From Manduca sexta (lineage: Eukaryota > Arthropoda > Insecta > Lepidoptera > Sphingidae), in NCBI RefSeq assembly GCF_014839805.1, contig NC_051115.1, positions 5,082,600 through 5,146,599 on the forward strand: a stretch of DNA of 64,000 bases, written 5' to 3'. Every line of letters starts with the position of its first letter. Position 1 is the first letter of the stretch. Made by a program: the position numbers and the translations under genes. Under the pieces are notes generated by a model. That model was given only the letters and a program-made list of their open reading frames with translations, was not told the origin of the DNA and ran no database searches. Positions 46,010-57,500 of the stretch are shown one piece after another.

Positions 46010-48013
46010 CGATGAAACCAAACAAAACAAATACTTTATAAGACATACAAATAAAGGATTAGCACAGGGTGATCCAATTTCCCCTATCCTCTTCAATATA
46101 TTAACAACAAAATTAACTCACAAAATTGATAATGTGTCAATTTGCCAATATGCCGATGACTTTGTATTATATTCTTCAACTAGTGATCTTAATGAAAGCC
46201 AAAATCAACTTCAGATAGCGTTAAATACATTTTGTAAAATCTTGGATGAAATGGGATTGGAGTTATCAGGATCTAAATCCAAAATATGTATTTTTAATAG
46301 AACATTTAGGAAATTGCAAATAGAGCTGAAGCTGGGTAATTGTAAATTAGAGGTAGTAGATAATTACAAGTACTTAGGGACATGGTTGGATAGATCTTTG
46401 CGGTGGAATCAGTATATTAATTGTTTAGTTGAAAGATTGCAAAAACATCTCAATTTACTTAGGGTTTTGTCTGGTGCTTCCTGGGGCTTACACCCAAAAC
46501 ATCTGAGACATATATACATAGCCCTGATCAGAAGTCGTATTGATTACAGTTGTTTTTTATATGATGCAAGTGCCAAATGTCATTTAGATAAATTAAACAA
46601 GATTCAAAACCAGGCTTTAAGGATAATTGGTGGATTTATCAAATCTACTCCAATTCATGTTATGGAGAGTGAGTTGAGTATAATTCCGCTGTACTTACGT
46701 AGAAAATATTTGGCATATAAGTTCTGCTTAAAGGCAAAGTCTATTGAAGGTAATATAATTACCCAGAAATTAAATGAACTCTACAACCTTCGACAAAGTA
46801 GCTACTGGAAGAATAAAACTATGCCCCTGTTAGTGTCTTCATACAATGAAGTGAAAGAAATACAAATAAATTCTTCCTGTCCACTACTGATGTATTCATT
46901 AAGAACATGGGTAACTAACATCAATGTAAATGGTGTAATTAGAGCAAATATAGAATCAATTAAATTGTCAAAACGTTTATATGATAACAATATATTAAAA
47001 TTTGAAATAATTAGAGAACTACACAAAAAATACAATGGTTGGTTCTTTATGTTTACAGATGGGTCGAAGAGTGTAGAAGGTAATGGCTCTGCGTTTTATG
47101 TGCCTAAATTAGATGTTTCAACTAATCAGAATAATCATTGTTTTAAAATATTATGTCAGCATACATCCATTATGACGTTGGAAATGATTGCAATCTCAGA
47201 AGCATTGACCTATATTATCAATAGTCAGCACAAAAATGTTGTAATTTGCACTGACAGTAAAAGTTCTTTACAACATATAGCTCGATGCAGCTCTGGACTC
47301 AGAGGCGCATCGATAGCTTATGTTATTCTATCTAAGATAGATGAATTACTTTTAAAAGGGATACAAGTGAGATTGCAATGGGTCCCATCGCATATTGGTT
47401 TACGGGGAAACGAAAAGGCTGACATGTTAGCGAAATATGCAGTCCAAAATGGAAAAGAAACTAATATAAATATTGACTATTCGGAATACTTAGTAAAATT
47501 TAGAAATATATGCTATGACTTTTGGCAGGAATACTTTAATAAGCGATCCTTAGAAAAAGGAATATGGTATCGAACCCTTCAATGTCAGCCTTTTCGTGTG
47601 CCCTGGTTTGCAAATAGTGATATGAATAGGAAATTGGTCGTTATGGCTCATAGACTTAGATCTGGACACATTCCTTGCAGAAGGTTTACATTTATGATGA
47701 AGAGGACTATATCACCTAATTGTGAAGAATGTGGAGTTATAGAAGATCTACACCATTTACTAATGGAATGTGTTCGAACTGAGTCTGTGAGACATAATGT
47801 AGCAACCGTTTTAAATTGTAGCAAAACTAATGTAGGTATGTATCATGAAATCTTATGTCAGCCAAACGGCATTCAAGCTCGAATTCTGTTCGAAGCCATG
47901 TCTGAACTATAAACTTATTTGTTTGTACTATGTTTTAGGATACGATGGGACTGACATACGCTGCGCGTAAATGTCCCTAAATTAATAAAGAGAAAAAAAA
48001 AAAAAAAAAAAAA
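46010..48013 (+). mobile_element. non-LTR retrotransposon, 5'-truncated, with target duplication
   Basis: ACTTTCGCATTT flanks it at 45998-46009 and 48014-48025. It contains the 3' half of a reverse transcriptase ORF, a short 3' UTR with AATAAA-like 'aattaataaagag' and a poly(A) tail of about 25. The RNase H domain places it in the I-like group of LINEs. Confidence 0.92.
46011..47912 (+). CDS. LINE reverse transcriptase and RNase H, 5'-truncated
   Basis: An open frame of 633 codons with no initiator because the 5' part was never copied. Reverse transcriptase motifs GLAQGDPISP and CQYADDFVLY (catalytic Asp pair) come first. A thumb and connector region follows. Then RNase H: FMFTDGSK, TLEMIAISEAL, CTDSKSS and WVPSHIGLRGNEKAD hold the expected acidic residues and histidine. 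Near the end CEECGVIEDLHHLLMEC is a zinc-knuckle-like motif common in these LINEs. The frame has no stop or frameshift, so the insertion is young or the copy was active at insertion. It lacks the endonuclease and cannot move on its own. Confidence 0.93.
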   Translation, partial: DETKQNKYFIRHTNKGLAQGDPISPILFNILTTKLTHKIDNVSICQYADDFVLYSSTSDLNESQNQLQIALNTFCKILDEMGLELSGSKSKICIFNRTFRKLQIELKLGNCKLEVVDNYKYLGTWLDRSLRWNQYINCLVERLQKHLNLLRVLSGASWGLHPKHLRHIYIALIRSRIDYSCFLYDASAKCHLDKLNKIQNQALRIIGGFIKSTPIHVMESELSIIPLYLRRKYLAYKFCLKAKSIEGNIITQKLNELYNLRQSSYWKNKTMPLLVSSYNEVKEIQINSSCPLLMYSLRTWVTNINVNGVIRANIESIKLSKRLYDNNILKFEIIRELHKKYNGWFFMFTDGSKSVEGNGSAFYVPKLDVSTNQNNHCFKILCQHTSIMTLEMIAISEALTYIINSQHKNVVICTDSKSSLQHIARCSSGLRGASIAYVILSKIDELLLKGIQVRLQWVPSHIGLRGNEKADMLAKYAVQNGKETNINIDYSEYLVKFRNICYDFWQEYFNKRSLEKGIWYRTLQCQPFRVPWFANSDMNRKLVVMAHRLRSGHIPCRRFTFMMKRTISPNCEECGVIEDLHHLLMECVRTESVRHNVATVLNCSKTNVGMYHEILCQPNGIQARILFEAMSEL

Positions 48014-48045
48014 ACTTTCGCATTTATAATATTATTAGGATTATG

Positions 48046-48830
48046 TGTAGTCTATTTTAACTTTTATAGGCACATAGTCTCATCTCTGCATCACTCAATT
48101 GACTATTAGAGAATTCTTCAAGCATTAATTCTGTATATTTACTGTATCAAGTGTTAATAAATAACTACCTGCCAGCCTTGTTTTTAACAGTCCCCGATGG
48201 GCAGGTCTTACTATCAAGAGAGTTTAGGCCTTAGTCCACCACACTGTAGCGTGAGTAGAATTCACATTGTTACATTACTATAGGTATATGCATGCCCACG
48301 ATTTTTGTCGCGGCCCTAAACAAACAATTAAGTGCGTATACCTCATGATTGCCAATTCACAAGAATTCCAAGGAACATTTCCCTTCCTTCTCCCTTCCGC
48401 CTACCCTTAAAGGATCCCATCACCACCCTCCCCTCCCCGAAATTCCCTCCCAATTTCCCTATTAGTGTACCTTAAACTCGCCCACGAACACCCCAATTAG
48501 TGAAAACACTCCTTTTTATATGAAATACGCCTCTTGGGCGCAATGTGCTTAAGTCTATTTTTAGAATAAATCTGGTTCGTGATTCCGTGAATCGTGCTCG
48601 AAGGACCATTTTGGGTATGAACTAGGAGTTGTTAGCTTTGCCTGCGTGGAAAGCTCTTACTACAAAAGTACCTTAAACAAAGAATGAAGACACCTTTGTA
48701 CTGTCAATTGTTTTGACGTACGCCCGAATGGCGTCTGTATAAATAAGCATGCAATACCATTCGTAGTCTGTCTGCAATTATGGTACTACTTCCAACTGCG
48801 TGTTGTCACGCACATCTTTGTTCCCACAAG
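48046..48830. other. gene-free, with faint repeat remnants
   Basis: A degenerate SINE A piece, 'ggccttagtccaccacac', is at 48.23 kb, and family J-like text, 'ttcccttccttctcccttcc', is near 48.4 kb. No gene seen. Confidence 0.45.
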
Positions 48831-49320
48831 GGTTCAAGGCACGTGGTTAACGGCGCGGAGTGCTGGGCCGTAGCAAACTGACGGGAGAGCTGATTCCCAA
48901 CCGCGGCAAACTGCGCATCACCGACGTCGCGGGAGCCCCTGACCAACTGCCCAGCGAGCTGCCGCCGGAGTAAGCCACGTGGAGTAGCTACGTGCCGTTC
49001 GCCTGAATTGGAGTTCCCCAGGTTCTACGATGTACTTCCACAGTGCCGTAGCAGACGGACGGGAGAGCTGCCTCCCGACACACTCCAACTGCGCACCACC
49101 ATCGTCGTGTGCTGACCCCGACCTACTGCCGGCGAGCTGCTACCGGAGCCGACCACGTGCACACCATCAGCGTCGTGGGAACTGACCCTGACCACTTGCA
49201 AGATCCATCACCCACGTGGCCGTCCAACTGTCCGACGAGCTGCCGCCGGAGCAAGCCATGTGGAGCAGCTACGAACCGTTCGCCTGATTCGAAGTTCCCC
49301 AGGCCAGTGACTCGTGTTCC
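48831..49320 (+). repeat. GC-rich tandem-like repeat with four CACGTG sites
   Basis: Imperfect duplicates share 'gacgggagagctg', 'gcgagctgc', 'gtggagcagctacg' and 'ccgttcgcctgattcgaagt'. CACGTG occurs at 48840, 48976, 49154 and 49213. Composition differs sharply from the AT-rich surroundings. Confidence 0.6.
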
Positions 49321-49399
49321 TTAACACCAGCAACCAGTACCGAGTGTAATGAGAAGGTGCAAATGAAGCTAGTACAACGTAATAACGCTAGGTTTTTAA

Positions 49400-49935
49400 T
49401 TGTCATTCACAACCTACCTGCGGCGCATAACACGTCGCAGTGGCGCCCAACCCGCCGCAATATATTTAAACAATCTATTTAAAATCAATTTTTCATTAGA
49501 TAAAAAGCCTGGGTTAATCCAAGACATGGTCTGCCCGTGTGCCAAATTGCATACAAATTCTTTGTTTCTGTGTTCACTTCTAACAAACATCAAAATCATT
49601 CATCAAACATCATATTTTACATTCAATTTACATGTTTCTAATATTAGTCACCTCTGTTTCAACATGATCCAATTAAGTTTGTAAAATATTTCCCTTTTTT
49701 TTCGAAATAATAATTTAATGTAATATTTAAGTGTGTGTCTATTTTTCAAGCACTATACTTATTGTTTATTTTATTTTGTATTATTTGAAGTTGTTTGTGT
49801 TTATATGCATGCCGTGTACGCCTTGTATTGTAACGACATTTAGCTTTAGATTACTATTAACTTTGTTATTATAATGAATTATGTGTTAATGTACGTTACG
49901 TTGGCGTTACTAAATAAATAAATAAATAAAAACAT
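49400..49935 (+). repeat. probable retroposon 3' region
   Basis: AT-rich sequence ending 'ggcgttactaaataaataaa', similar to the tail at 35.3 kb. Open frames here look incidental. Confidence 0.35.
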
Positions 49936-50384
49936 TTTCACAAACTATTGCATTTATTAGTCGGAAGAGAATAAGTCTGAATCGAGGTTGAAGGACCAAT
50001 TTCGGAATTATAAAACGAATTGTGTATGGTTCGAAGAACCATTTTTAAAATGTTAATGTAGAAAATCAATTTTGTAATTTTTTTGATATCGCGTTTGAAT
50101 TTGTGCGTATATGGTTTGATATTTATTTTTATTTCTATTTAACAACCTGATGTATTAATTTTGCAGTTATTATATGTATTTTAAGTAGATGGACACATAG
50201 TAAGCAAATTTGTCTAAATTAGATCAGGTCACATACTTTGGAGAAGTATACTATAAGTTTATAATATTTTTGTACTTGTATTTTTATTGTTTTTCTTGGC
50301 TGTATTCTGTTTCGTGTCTTTATTATTAAATAAATAAACTCAAGACAAATACCTTTTTGAGAATACATTAATTGATGATCACTT

Positions 50385-50432
50385 TCGATCCCGGGAAACT
50401 CCTTCAAGCGGGCGAAACCGCGAGCAAAACTA
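50385..50432 (+). mobile_element. Helitron 3' end only
   Basis: 'cgggaaactccttcaagcgg' and 'gcgaaaccgcgagcaaaact', the hairpin end of the 35.5 kb family without the body. Confidence 0.5.
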
Positions 50433-50569
50433 AATACAATAAAACACATAATATATTACATATTTATTTACTTAGAAATGACTAGTAATGAACACTACAA
50501 TAAAGGCTTGTACACAATGTTTCCTAAACCTGACGATACACTTCCTCACGAAACATAAATATGCTTTTC

Positions 50570-50712
50570 ATTTTTGTACGACAAAGTGACCCCATTGATG
50601 CTAAGTGGAATAGGGTCCAATAGAATGCCAACTGACAAGATCCTTCGACAGTCGACACAATTATGCTGGTCTGTTGGAACCGGATATACACAAGCTCATC
50701 TCAGAAGTATCA
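50570..50712 (-). repeat. family C repeat, 3' half
   Basis: 'cgacaaagtgaccccattga' to 'ggaaccggatatacacaagc', with a damaged hairpin. Confidence 0.6.
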
Positions 50713-50877
50713 TTTCACCCTACGCCATCGTGTACAGGGGACACAAGTAAAAAAATTATTTGCCTTAGAAATCCATCGTCAGGTAGATTAAAAAACCTCG
50801 TGATAGCACGTCTGCATACATAGACACTTATGACACCCATAGACTAATATACACAAGAACAAATCAGGGATCTAAGC

Positions 50878-51087
50878 GCCGGCGCATGTCAGAGCGCAGC
50901 ACAGAGAATTTTTACTGTCAAACTGTTATCGACGTTGTCTTCATTGAAATAATATTCAAAATCAATGAACAATGTAATGCAATTTGTTCGTGTTAATGAA
51001 TTTTGAATATTATTGCAATGAAGACAATGTCGTTAATAGTTTGACAGTTAAATTCTCTACACTGCGCTCAGACACATCTGCGCCGGC
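50878..51087. mobile_element. fold-back element with arms of about 95 bp
   Basis: GCCGGCGCATGTCAGAGCGC at the left pairs with GCGCTCAGACACATCTGCGC plus CGGC at the right. Inner blocks 'actgtcaaactgttatcgac' and 'gtcgttaatagtttgacagt' also pair. The unpaired loop is only about 20 bp. Confidence 0.88.
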
Positions 51088-51327
51088 TGTGAACAGATTT
51101 GCGTCTTAAAATAGTATGCTTTAAAGGATATTTTCGATCACCTCTACCACGGTGGTCTCTAGTTAAGATATAACCTGACCAGGAAAATAAAAAACCTCAA
51201 CATAAAATATGAAACTAAATCCTCGTACCCAAAACGATAACTCTAAAACCAAAAAGCAAAACTGGCGCCCTCAATGAAGTTCATTTTCCTGGTCAAGTCT
51301 TGAAATAAGGTCTCCTGTCAGTACAAG

Positions 51328-51649
51328 GGGCCGTTCAAGTATTACGTAACGCAATTTTAGAAGATTTCTGACCCCTCCCCTCCCCCATGTAACGCGTCGT
51401 AACGTTTTCCTGTACGCCCCCCCGACCCCCCTCCAAAAGTTATGTAACACTATTAACATTTTTTTTTGGAATATTCACTATTACACAAAATACCGGAAAA
51501 TCGTTAAAATACCTTTGTTATTGTTTTAAAATAATAAAAACGATATTACATAACGCTTTGTACGAGCCCCCCTTCCCGCCCCTGTAACGCATCGTAACGT
51601 TTTACAAGAACCCTCCCCCCCTGCCCCCCAAATTGCGTTAATACTTGAA
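51328..51649 (+). mobile_element. family E MITE, full length
   Basis: GGGGCCGTTCAAGTATTACG at the left, 'aattgcgttaatacttgaac' at the right. C tracts run as in the 12.3 kb copy. Confidence 0.75.
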
Positions 51650-52044
51650 CGGCTCCCAAGCCAGGAATCTGGAACAAAAAAAATACACCAAAGACCTGAT
51701 ATATTGTTCTTGTGTACTTGCCATTAAAAACGTTTGACTCCGCTTACCATACTCTAATAATTTTTACACCAGATAAAATACTATTAAAAAAATGTTGCGA
51801 GTTGGGGTAATATCGGATCACGGGGGTAACTCCGTTATTTTAATATTGCTAAATCCGACGTTTTCTGATACCGACAAAAAAAAATTTATGTCCGCTGTTT
51901 GCACTTGTATATTTTTAGTTCCATAATTTTAAAACTGTATTTTTTACTTTATACAATTCGTATACTGAGAAGTATTGAAACAGACTTAAAATCAAAAATA
52001 TTTTCTACTAGTCGATTTGCGCATGACACAATGAAAAAAGAAGA

Positions 52045-52385
52045 TAGGTGCCATCAATATATGTATGTATACTACGTACTACATTTAGCGTTCCGTACAC
52101 TCATTGTGTTCGACTCAACTGTACTGCAATCCGTACACCTGACTTTAGTATTATTTCAACATTGACAGTGTGTGGTTGTGTACGGAGTGGCGCTCATAAT
52201 ATAAGAACTCGAGTCGAAGTGTAAACCTGGATGTGAATAAAAAATATTAGTCAAATAAGTAAAATTATTTGTTGTTTAAGTGAATAAATAGGTTATAACA
52301 GTGAAGTTTTGGTTGTCATTTCAGTTCAGATTTTGAACAAATAGTTTATATGGATGTTCGTGTCTATAGAATATGTGTCAATAGT
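52045..52385 (-). repeat. family M repeat
   Basis: Reverse copy: 'actacgtactacatttagcg' to 'gtgtctatagaatatgtgtc'. Confidence 0.65.
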
Positions 52386-53167
52386 GCACATTAAGTTATA
52401 AATTAGATAAATGTAATAATAAAAATATATTTATACTATAAAATAAATTAAAAATATTTTACCCGTGATCCGGTCTTACCCCACTCACCTTATTAAACAA
52501 CTACAGCGTCGTGGCTTAACTAAAAAATTCCAATAGAAGTTACAACAATGGGACATTATACACAAGGCTGACATTTAAGTACAATACAGAAGATATTTGC
52601 GAATAGGAACGAAATTTTCAAATTATTAAGATAATAACTATTCCTGACTATCCCTAACTTGCAATAAAATAATAAAAAAAATATTAATGTCATCAAGTGG
52701 CGAGTTGATTTTTTTTATTAATAAATTTCATTCCCTTTCACCCCGTTTTACATCGAACACGGATATGTCCGGTAAGCGAAAGTCAAACCAAAATCTACTT
52801 TAATATTAAAGAACCATTTTTAACCATTAATTGTGCGAACAAATAAACATGATTCATAATCATAATCATAATATTTTATTTGATTGTATTGAAACTGATT
52901 TAAAAATATGTAGACTGTAAGGCAAGGGGTTCCAAAGTATTTTTGCGACCCCCCCCCCCCCCCCCTCCTCGACGCAAGAAAAGCCAGGGGCCTCACCAAG
53001 TATCCTAATTTGAAAATTAGTTTAGTTGTTAAGCCTTCCCACTACTCAACCCGATAATAAAACTTCGCAAACACGCTCTCAAGGTTGTAGGATATATGGC
53101 ACCTTTCTTCCAGAAAAAAATACTGTTCCAGAGGGATAGAAATTGATTGACATGATGGCCATTAACG
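52386..53167. other. gene-free, AT-rich, with a C tract
   Basis: No exon or named repeat. A run of about 19 C residues lies near 52950. Confidence 0.5.
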
Positions 53168-53348
53168 GCATCTGTAGCCAGTGTATTGGACATAATAAGA
53201 CTTAACATCTCATGTCTCAGACGAGCGCAGTGGAATACCAAACACTTTGTAATTCAAGGTGTTGGTGTTTCTACTGTTTATCGGTCGTATCGCTTACCAT
53301 CAGGCGAACGGCAAGCGCGTCTCGTCATTCAAAGCAATAAAAAATCTA
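53168..53348 (+). repeat. family B repeat, 3' two thirds
   Basis: 'tgtagccagtgtattggaca' to 'ggcaagcgcgtctcgtcatt', 110 bp past the stop codon of gene 2. Confidence 0.65.
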
Positions 53349-53457
53349 CCAATTTATAAATATTCGAGTAAACCAGTTACGGAATATCTTTTAAATCCAT
53401 TAGAAATCCTAAATCTGTATCTAATAACTCAATGCCTAGCTATAGATCTTGCCAATG

Positions 53458-54564
53458 TCAGAAATCGTTGAGTTCGTCTGACGTCTGAGTTTCGGCCGAA
53501 TTAAAACTCAACAAAACATCCGACTTAACCGTCGACTTAAACTCGGACGTTTGAGTTTCAGTGGAAGTCAGATTCAGACTCGACGGACTCGACGATATAC
53601 TATCAAATAATTTATAATTAAACTTCGGGGAATCGTACAAACATAGACAAGTTTGAGTCTCTTTTATACTCAAGTCGGGCGATTGAGTCTCATTTGTTAA
53701 AGTCTCCTTGTTCGAACGACTTAAACCGAACTCGACAGGGAATGTTTGAGTCTGTATGTCGGACAGAGAGACTGTCTCGGAAAAGTAGATTTCGTCCTCA
53801 CTCGTCTGAGACTTGAGTGACAATAAGTCCTCAAACACCGTCTGAGTTGAAATCTCGTCGCGTTTTATTTCATCTTCACTTTTCCCCGGCAGCGACTGCC
53901 ACGACGGCAAAGCGACATCATTCTTAATAGTGTCCTCTGGACTCAACGTCTGAGTGGCAAAAGTCCGCTTCGGACTATCGCAAAAGTCGAACTTTTCATC
54001 ATTTTTCGCTTTTTTCGAGTCATTAACTAATTTCGACTTGCGTTTCTCAGCTTTATACTTTTTATGTAAATCGGGATGTTTCCTTAACAAATGTACTAAA
54101 TATTTTTCCCGATTCTTGTACTCCGTATTGCAAATTTCGCATGGATACTTCAAATTACATATTGTCATGTGGCGTCTGTAATCTGGTTGAGCTGAGAAGC
54201 CTTCGCTACAATATCTGCACTGAAAAAGTTTCCGCCTATGAACCTTCTTGTAATGTTGGTTGAGGAATTTGCGTTCCGAAAACCATTTTTGCCGCTCAGA
54301 GCCAGCATTGTACGAACAATCCATTGCCGTACAGTAAAACCGCGTTTCCACGCAGTAATCTTTAGGTTTCTGATGCAACTTTATCAAATGCTGTTTTAAA
54401 TCGTATTTCTTTTGATACTCTCCTTTGCAATCATACGGACAGGGCAATTGTATTTTGTCTTGAGAATCCGGTAAAGAAATATATATGGTTAATTTATCAT
54501 CATCTAATATATGGGATATATTTACTTCTAAAGGTATATCTGGTCCTGGATCTGGTGTTTTTTT
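53458..54564 (-). CDS. gene 2 exon 3: zinc fingers and TQT ladder
   Basis: Acceptor tattgttccag at 54565. The frame starts KKTPDPGPDIPLEVNI and ends ETQTSDELNDF with TGA at 53458-53460. The upstream TTG in frame is intronic. It holds all four fingers and every TQT motif in a single exon. Confidence 0.92.
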   Translation of the reverse strand, partial: KKTPDPGPDIPLEVNISHILDDDKLTIYISLPDSQDKIQLPCPYDCKGEYQKKYDLKQHLIKLHQKPKDYCVETRFYCTAMDCSYNAGSERQKWFSERKFLNQHYKKVHRRKLFQCRYCSEGFSAQPDYRRHMTICNLKYPCEICNTEYKNREKYLVHLLRKHPDLHKKYKAEKRKSKLVNDSKKAKNDEKFDFCDSPKRTFATQTLSPEDTIKNDVALPSWQSLPGKSEDEIKRDEISTQTVFEDLLSLKSQTSEDEIYFSETVSLSDIQTQTFPVEFGLSRSNKETLTNETQSPDLSIKETQTCLCLYDSPKFNYKLFDSISSSPSSLNLTSTETQTSEFKSTVKSDVLLSFNSAETQTSDELNDF

Positions 54565-57500
54565 CTGGAACAATAGATAGTTATTTAATAGATTTTATCT
54601 ATTACTAGTGGTCTCTCATATGTGAATCCGCCTGGGTAGGTACCACCGCAATGTCTATTTCTACTACAGCGTGTAGTCACTTGTGTTCAATTTGAAGAAC
54701 ATTGTAGCCAGTGTAACTACTGGACATAATAAGATATGTCTCAGGATGGCGAGCGCAGTGGAATATCAAATACTTTCCAATTCAAGGTGTTTGTGTTTCT
54801 ACTGTTTATAGGTATCGCTTACCATCAGGCGAACGGCAAGCTCGTCTCGTCATTCAAAATTTCATTTATCGAAGCAGAGGAAAGAAACAAGATTTTATGA
54901 ATCTAGTCCGAAGACTGACAATTAGTAATATGGTGTGACAGATTTCTATAAATAATCTGAACTGTCAGTCCAATCCTTAGTAATAAAGGACCAATCAGAA
55001 GCAACTTTGGCACGAGACATGAGTTATGATTTATTTATCGCTATGGCTTTCATGCAGTTAGTAGTCATGGTTTATTAGAATTGACTACAACAGCTTAAGG
55101 GCTACTGGTGGTGGTCTCTCGTATAAGTACCATCATAATGTCTATCTCTACCGCCAATCAATGTGAACGCACTGTTATATTCTGTTTGAAGGACATTATA
55201 GCCTAATTACTGGACATTATGAGACTGCTTGTGGTAGGAAATATTCGCCCGGATAGCGACCGTACACAAGGTGTTAAAACCCGCCATAGCGGCCCACGTG
55301 TGTCGCGTTCCGAGATCAGTGTATATCCGGTTCCAACAGGCATAATAGTGTCGATTGGCGAAGGGTGATCATATCTCGTCAGTCGACATTCAATTAGACC
55401 TCACTATTACCATCAGGTGCAGTACGATCACTTTGCAGTGCCGTATAAAAAACTTAGGTCTTATGGCGAGCGCAGTGGAGTGTTTTTTGAATACAAAGTT
55501 CTTTTTGATGTTTATGGGCAGTAGTACCATCAGGCAAGCACGCTCGTCTCGTCATTGAACTGAAATAAAAAATAACAGTAATAATATTGAATACATACAT
55601 ATGTTATATACCTTTGCAGTGTTGCGCAGGAGCATGTCGGATTCCAAGCATTGCAGACGGAACGACTTGCAGACCCTGAGCGTCTCCTCGCACGCCGCGC
55701 AGAGGAGCTCCGATATGCCTTCGTCACGGCCACCCTGGAGTACAAAGGGTGGAATTTAAATCCCTCTTCTTACTATACATTCAGTCAATCATCATCACCA
55801 GCCCTGTATTATATACTGTCCCACTGTTGGGCACGGGCCTCCTCTACTACTGAGAGAGATTAGGCCTTAGTACACCACGCTGGCCTAGTGCTGATTGATA
55901 GACTTCACACACCCTCGAAATCCCTATAGAGAACTTCTCAGGTATGCAGGTTTCCTCACGATGTTTTCCTTCACCGTTAAAGCAAGCGATAATGCACAAA
56001 GAATACACACATTTTTTTAGAAAAGTCAGAGGTGTGTGCCTTTTGGATTTGAACCTGCAGACATTCGTCTTGGCAGTCCGTTCCACTACCAACTAGGCTA
56101 TCGTCACTTTTACATTCAATACAATAAATCTACAATGATAAGATAAAATGGCGGTGTAAAGTAAATTAAATCAGAGAACATTTCATGTCGCAAACTTTTT
56201 TTTGAAGTCATCCTAGTGTGGCCCCTATATTTTTTTCGAGTGGGGCAAAGTATTATTTGGGTTTTTGTGCACTGTATAACCCTGGAGTCTGGAATTTGTA
56301 TCCGATATGGCGATAGGCTCGCTCCCTATCAAATCATGGGACGGAAAATACATAGCGAAAAATGGGTGCCCTGGTTGCGCCTCTGCATACCCCTTCGGGA
56401 ATAAATGCTTGATAATGTGTGTTTATGGGTGTGTATAAAAAAAACATTTCGTCCAAAACTTACGGTAAATAATTTTCAAAATCGAAGCAATAATAAATCA
56501 GTTATATAGGTCTGACATTTAGTGGAAAGAATAGCTGTCAAATTTTATAATAGCAAACTATGACGTCACACTGCGCCACCCGCCATAACGCTGCGTGCGT
56601 GAGAAATAGATAATGCGATACGTCCGCAACGCCCCCACATCTGCTCACAACAATATTTCAAATATCAACTAATTTATTTTTCAACGAATTTTATTGATGA
56701 AGTGCTATAGGTTTATTTTATCCCAGGAAAATATTGATTGGAACAGAATAAATATGAATTAAAAGTAATATTAACTTTACACACCCTAATGACACTAACA
56801 TAGAGAAAAATTGTTGGATTAGCAACATCATACTTTCAATCAGATGTACACCCACGCAAGCACTGTATTAAGAAGCAAGGATAGCCTAGTTGGGAGCGGA
56901 ATGAATGTCCGCAAGTTCAAAACCCAAACACACCTCTGACTTTTCTAAAATGATGTGTGTATTCTTTGTGAATCATCACTGGCTTTAACGGTGAAGGAAA
57001 ACATTGTGAGGAAACCTGCAAACCTGAGAAGCTCTGTAGGTTCCCTGTTCCCAGCAGTGGGATAATATATAATACAGGGTTGATATTATAAGCACTATAT
57101 TGCACTAAACTACATAAAATAACACTAGGAGTTCATTTATGAGAATATTTGGTATTCAAGGATGAGTTATGGGACAATGTCACCATAAGTACAAACAAAT
57201 ATGCGGTTTTATTTAATAATTCAATGTTAGTATTACCCTGTATATTCTTTGAAAATGTAAAGCATATCATGGACTGCAAGACGCACTAACAATTCTATCC
57301 TTGCCTACTTGAAGATCAAGACTTGGCTTATCACAATATGCTACTAACAAGTCCTGAGTTATTTTGGCCACATTGCTAGAAGACAGCCAGATAACTTTGA
57401 CAAACTGTAGATAGTAGGGAAAGTAGATGGTAGAAGACCATGTGGATGATCACCTACCAGCTAGTCTGATCATATAAAAAGTATTACAAAGCTTCCTATT

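Larger units (their letters stand above)
45780..48040 (-). mobile_element. Helitron interrupted by a LINE
   Basis: Minus-strand 5' end TCCTAATAATATTATAAATG at 48040 and 3' hairpin 'cgcgggctaagccgcaagc' near 45790. It is the family of 35537-36009. The insert at 46010-48013 splits it. Confidence 0.75.

Noticed and set aside
46802..47035. Minus-strand open frame inside the LINE
   Set aside because: Antisense shadow of the RT-RNase H frame.
49437..49460. TGGCGCCCAAC as a tRNA-Lys primer-binding site of an LTR element
   Set aside because: No paired LTR, polypurine tract or gag-pol is visible nearby, so the 11-bp match alone is not enough.
53954..54181. Plus-strand open frame inside gene 2 exon 3
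   Set aside because: Shadow of the coding strand; no splice or family support.
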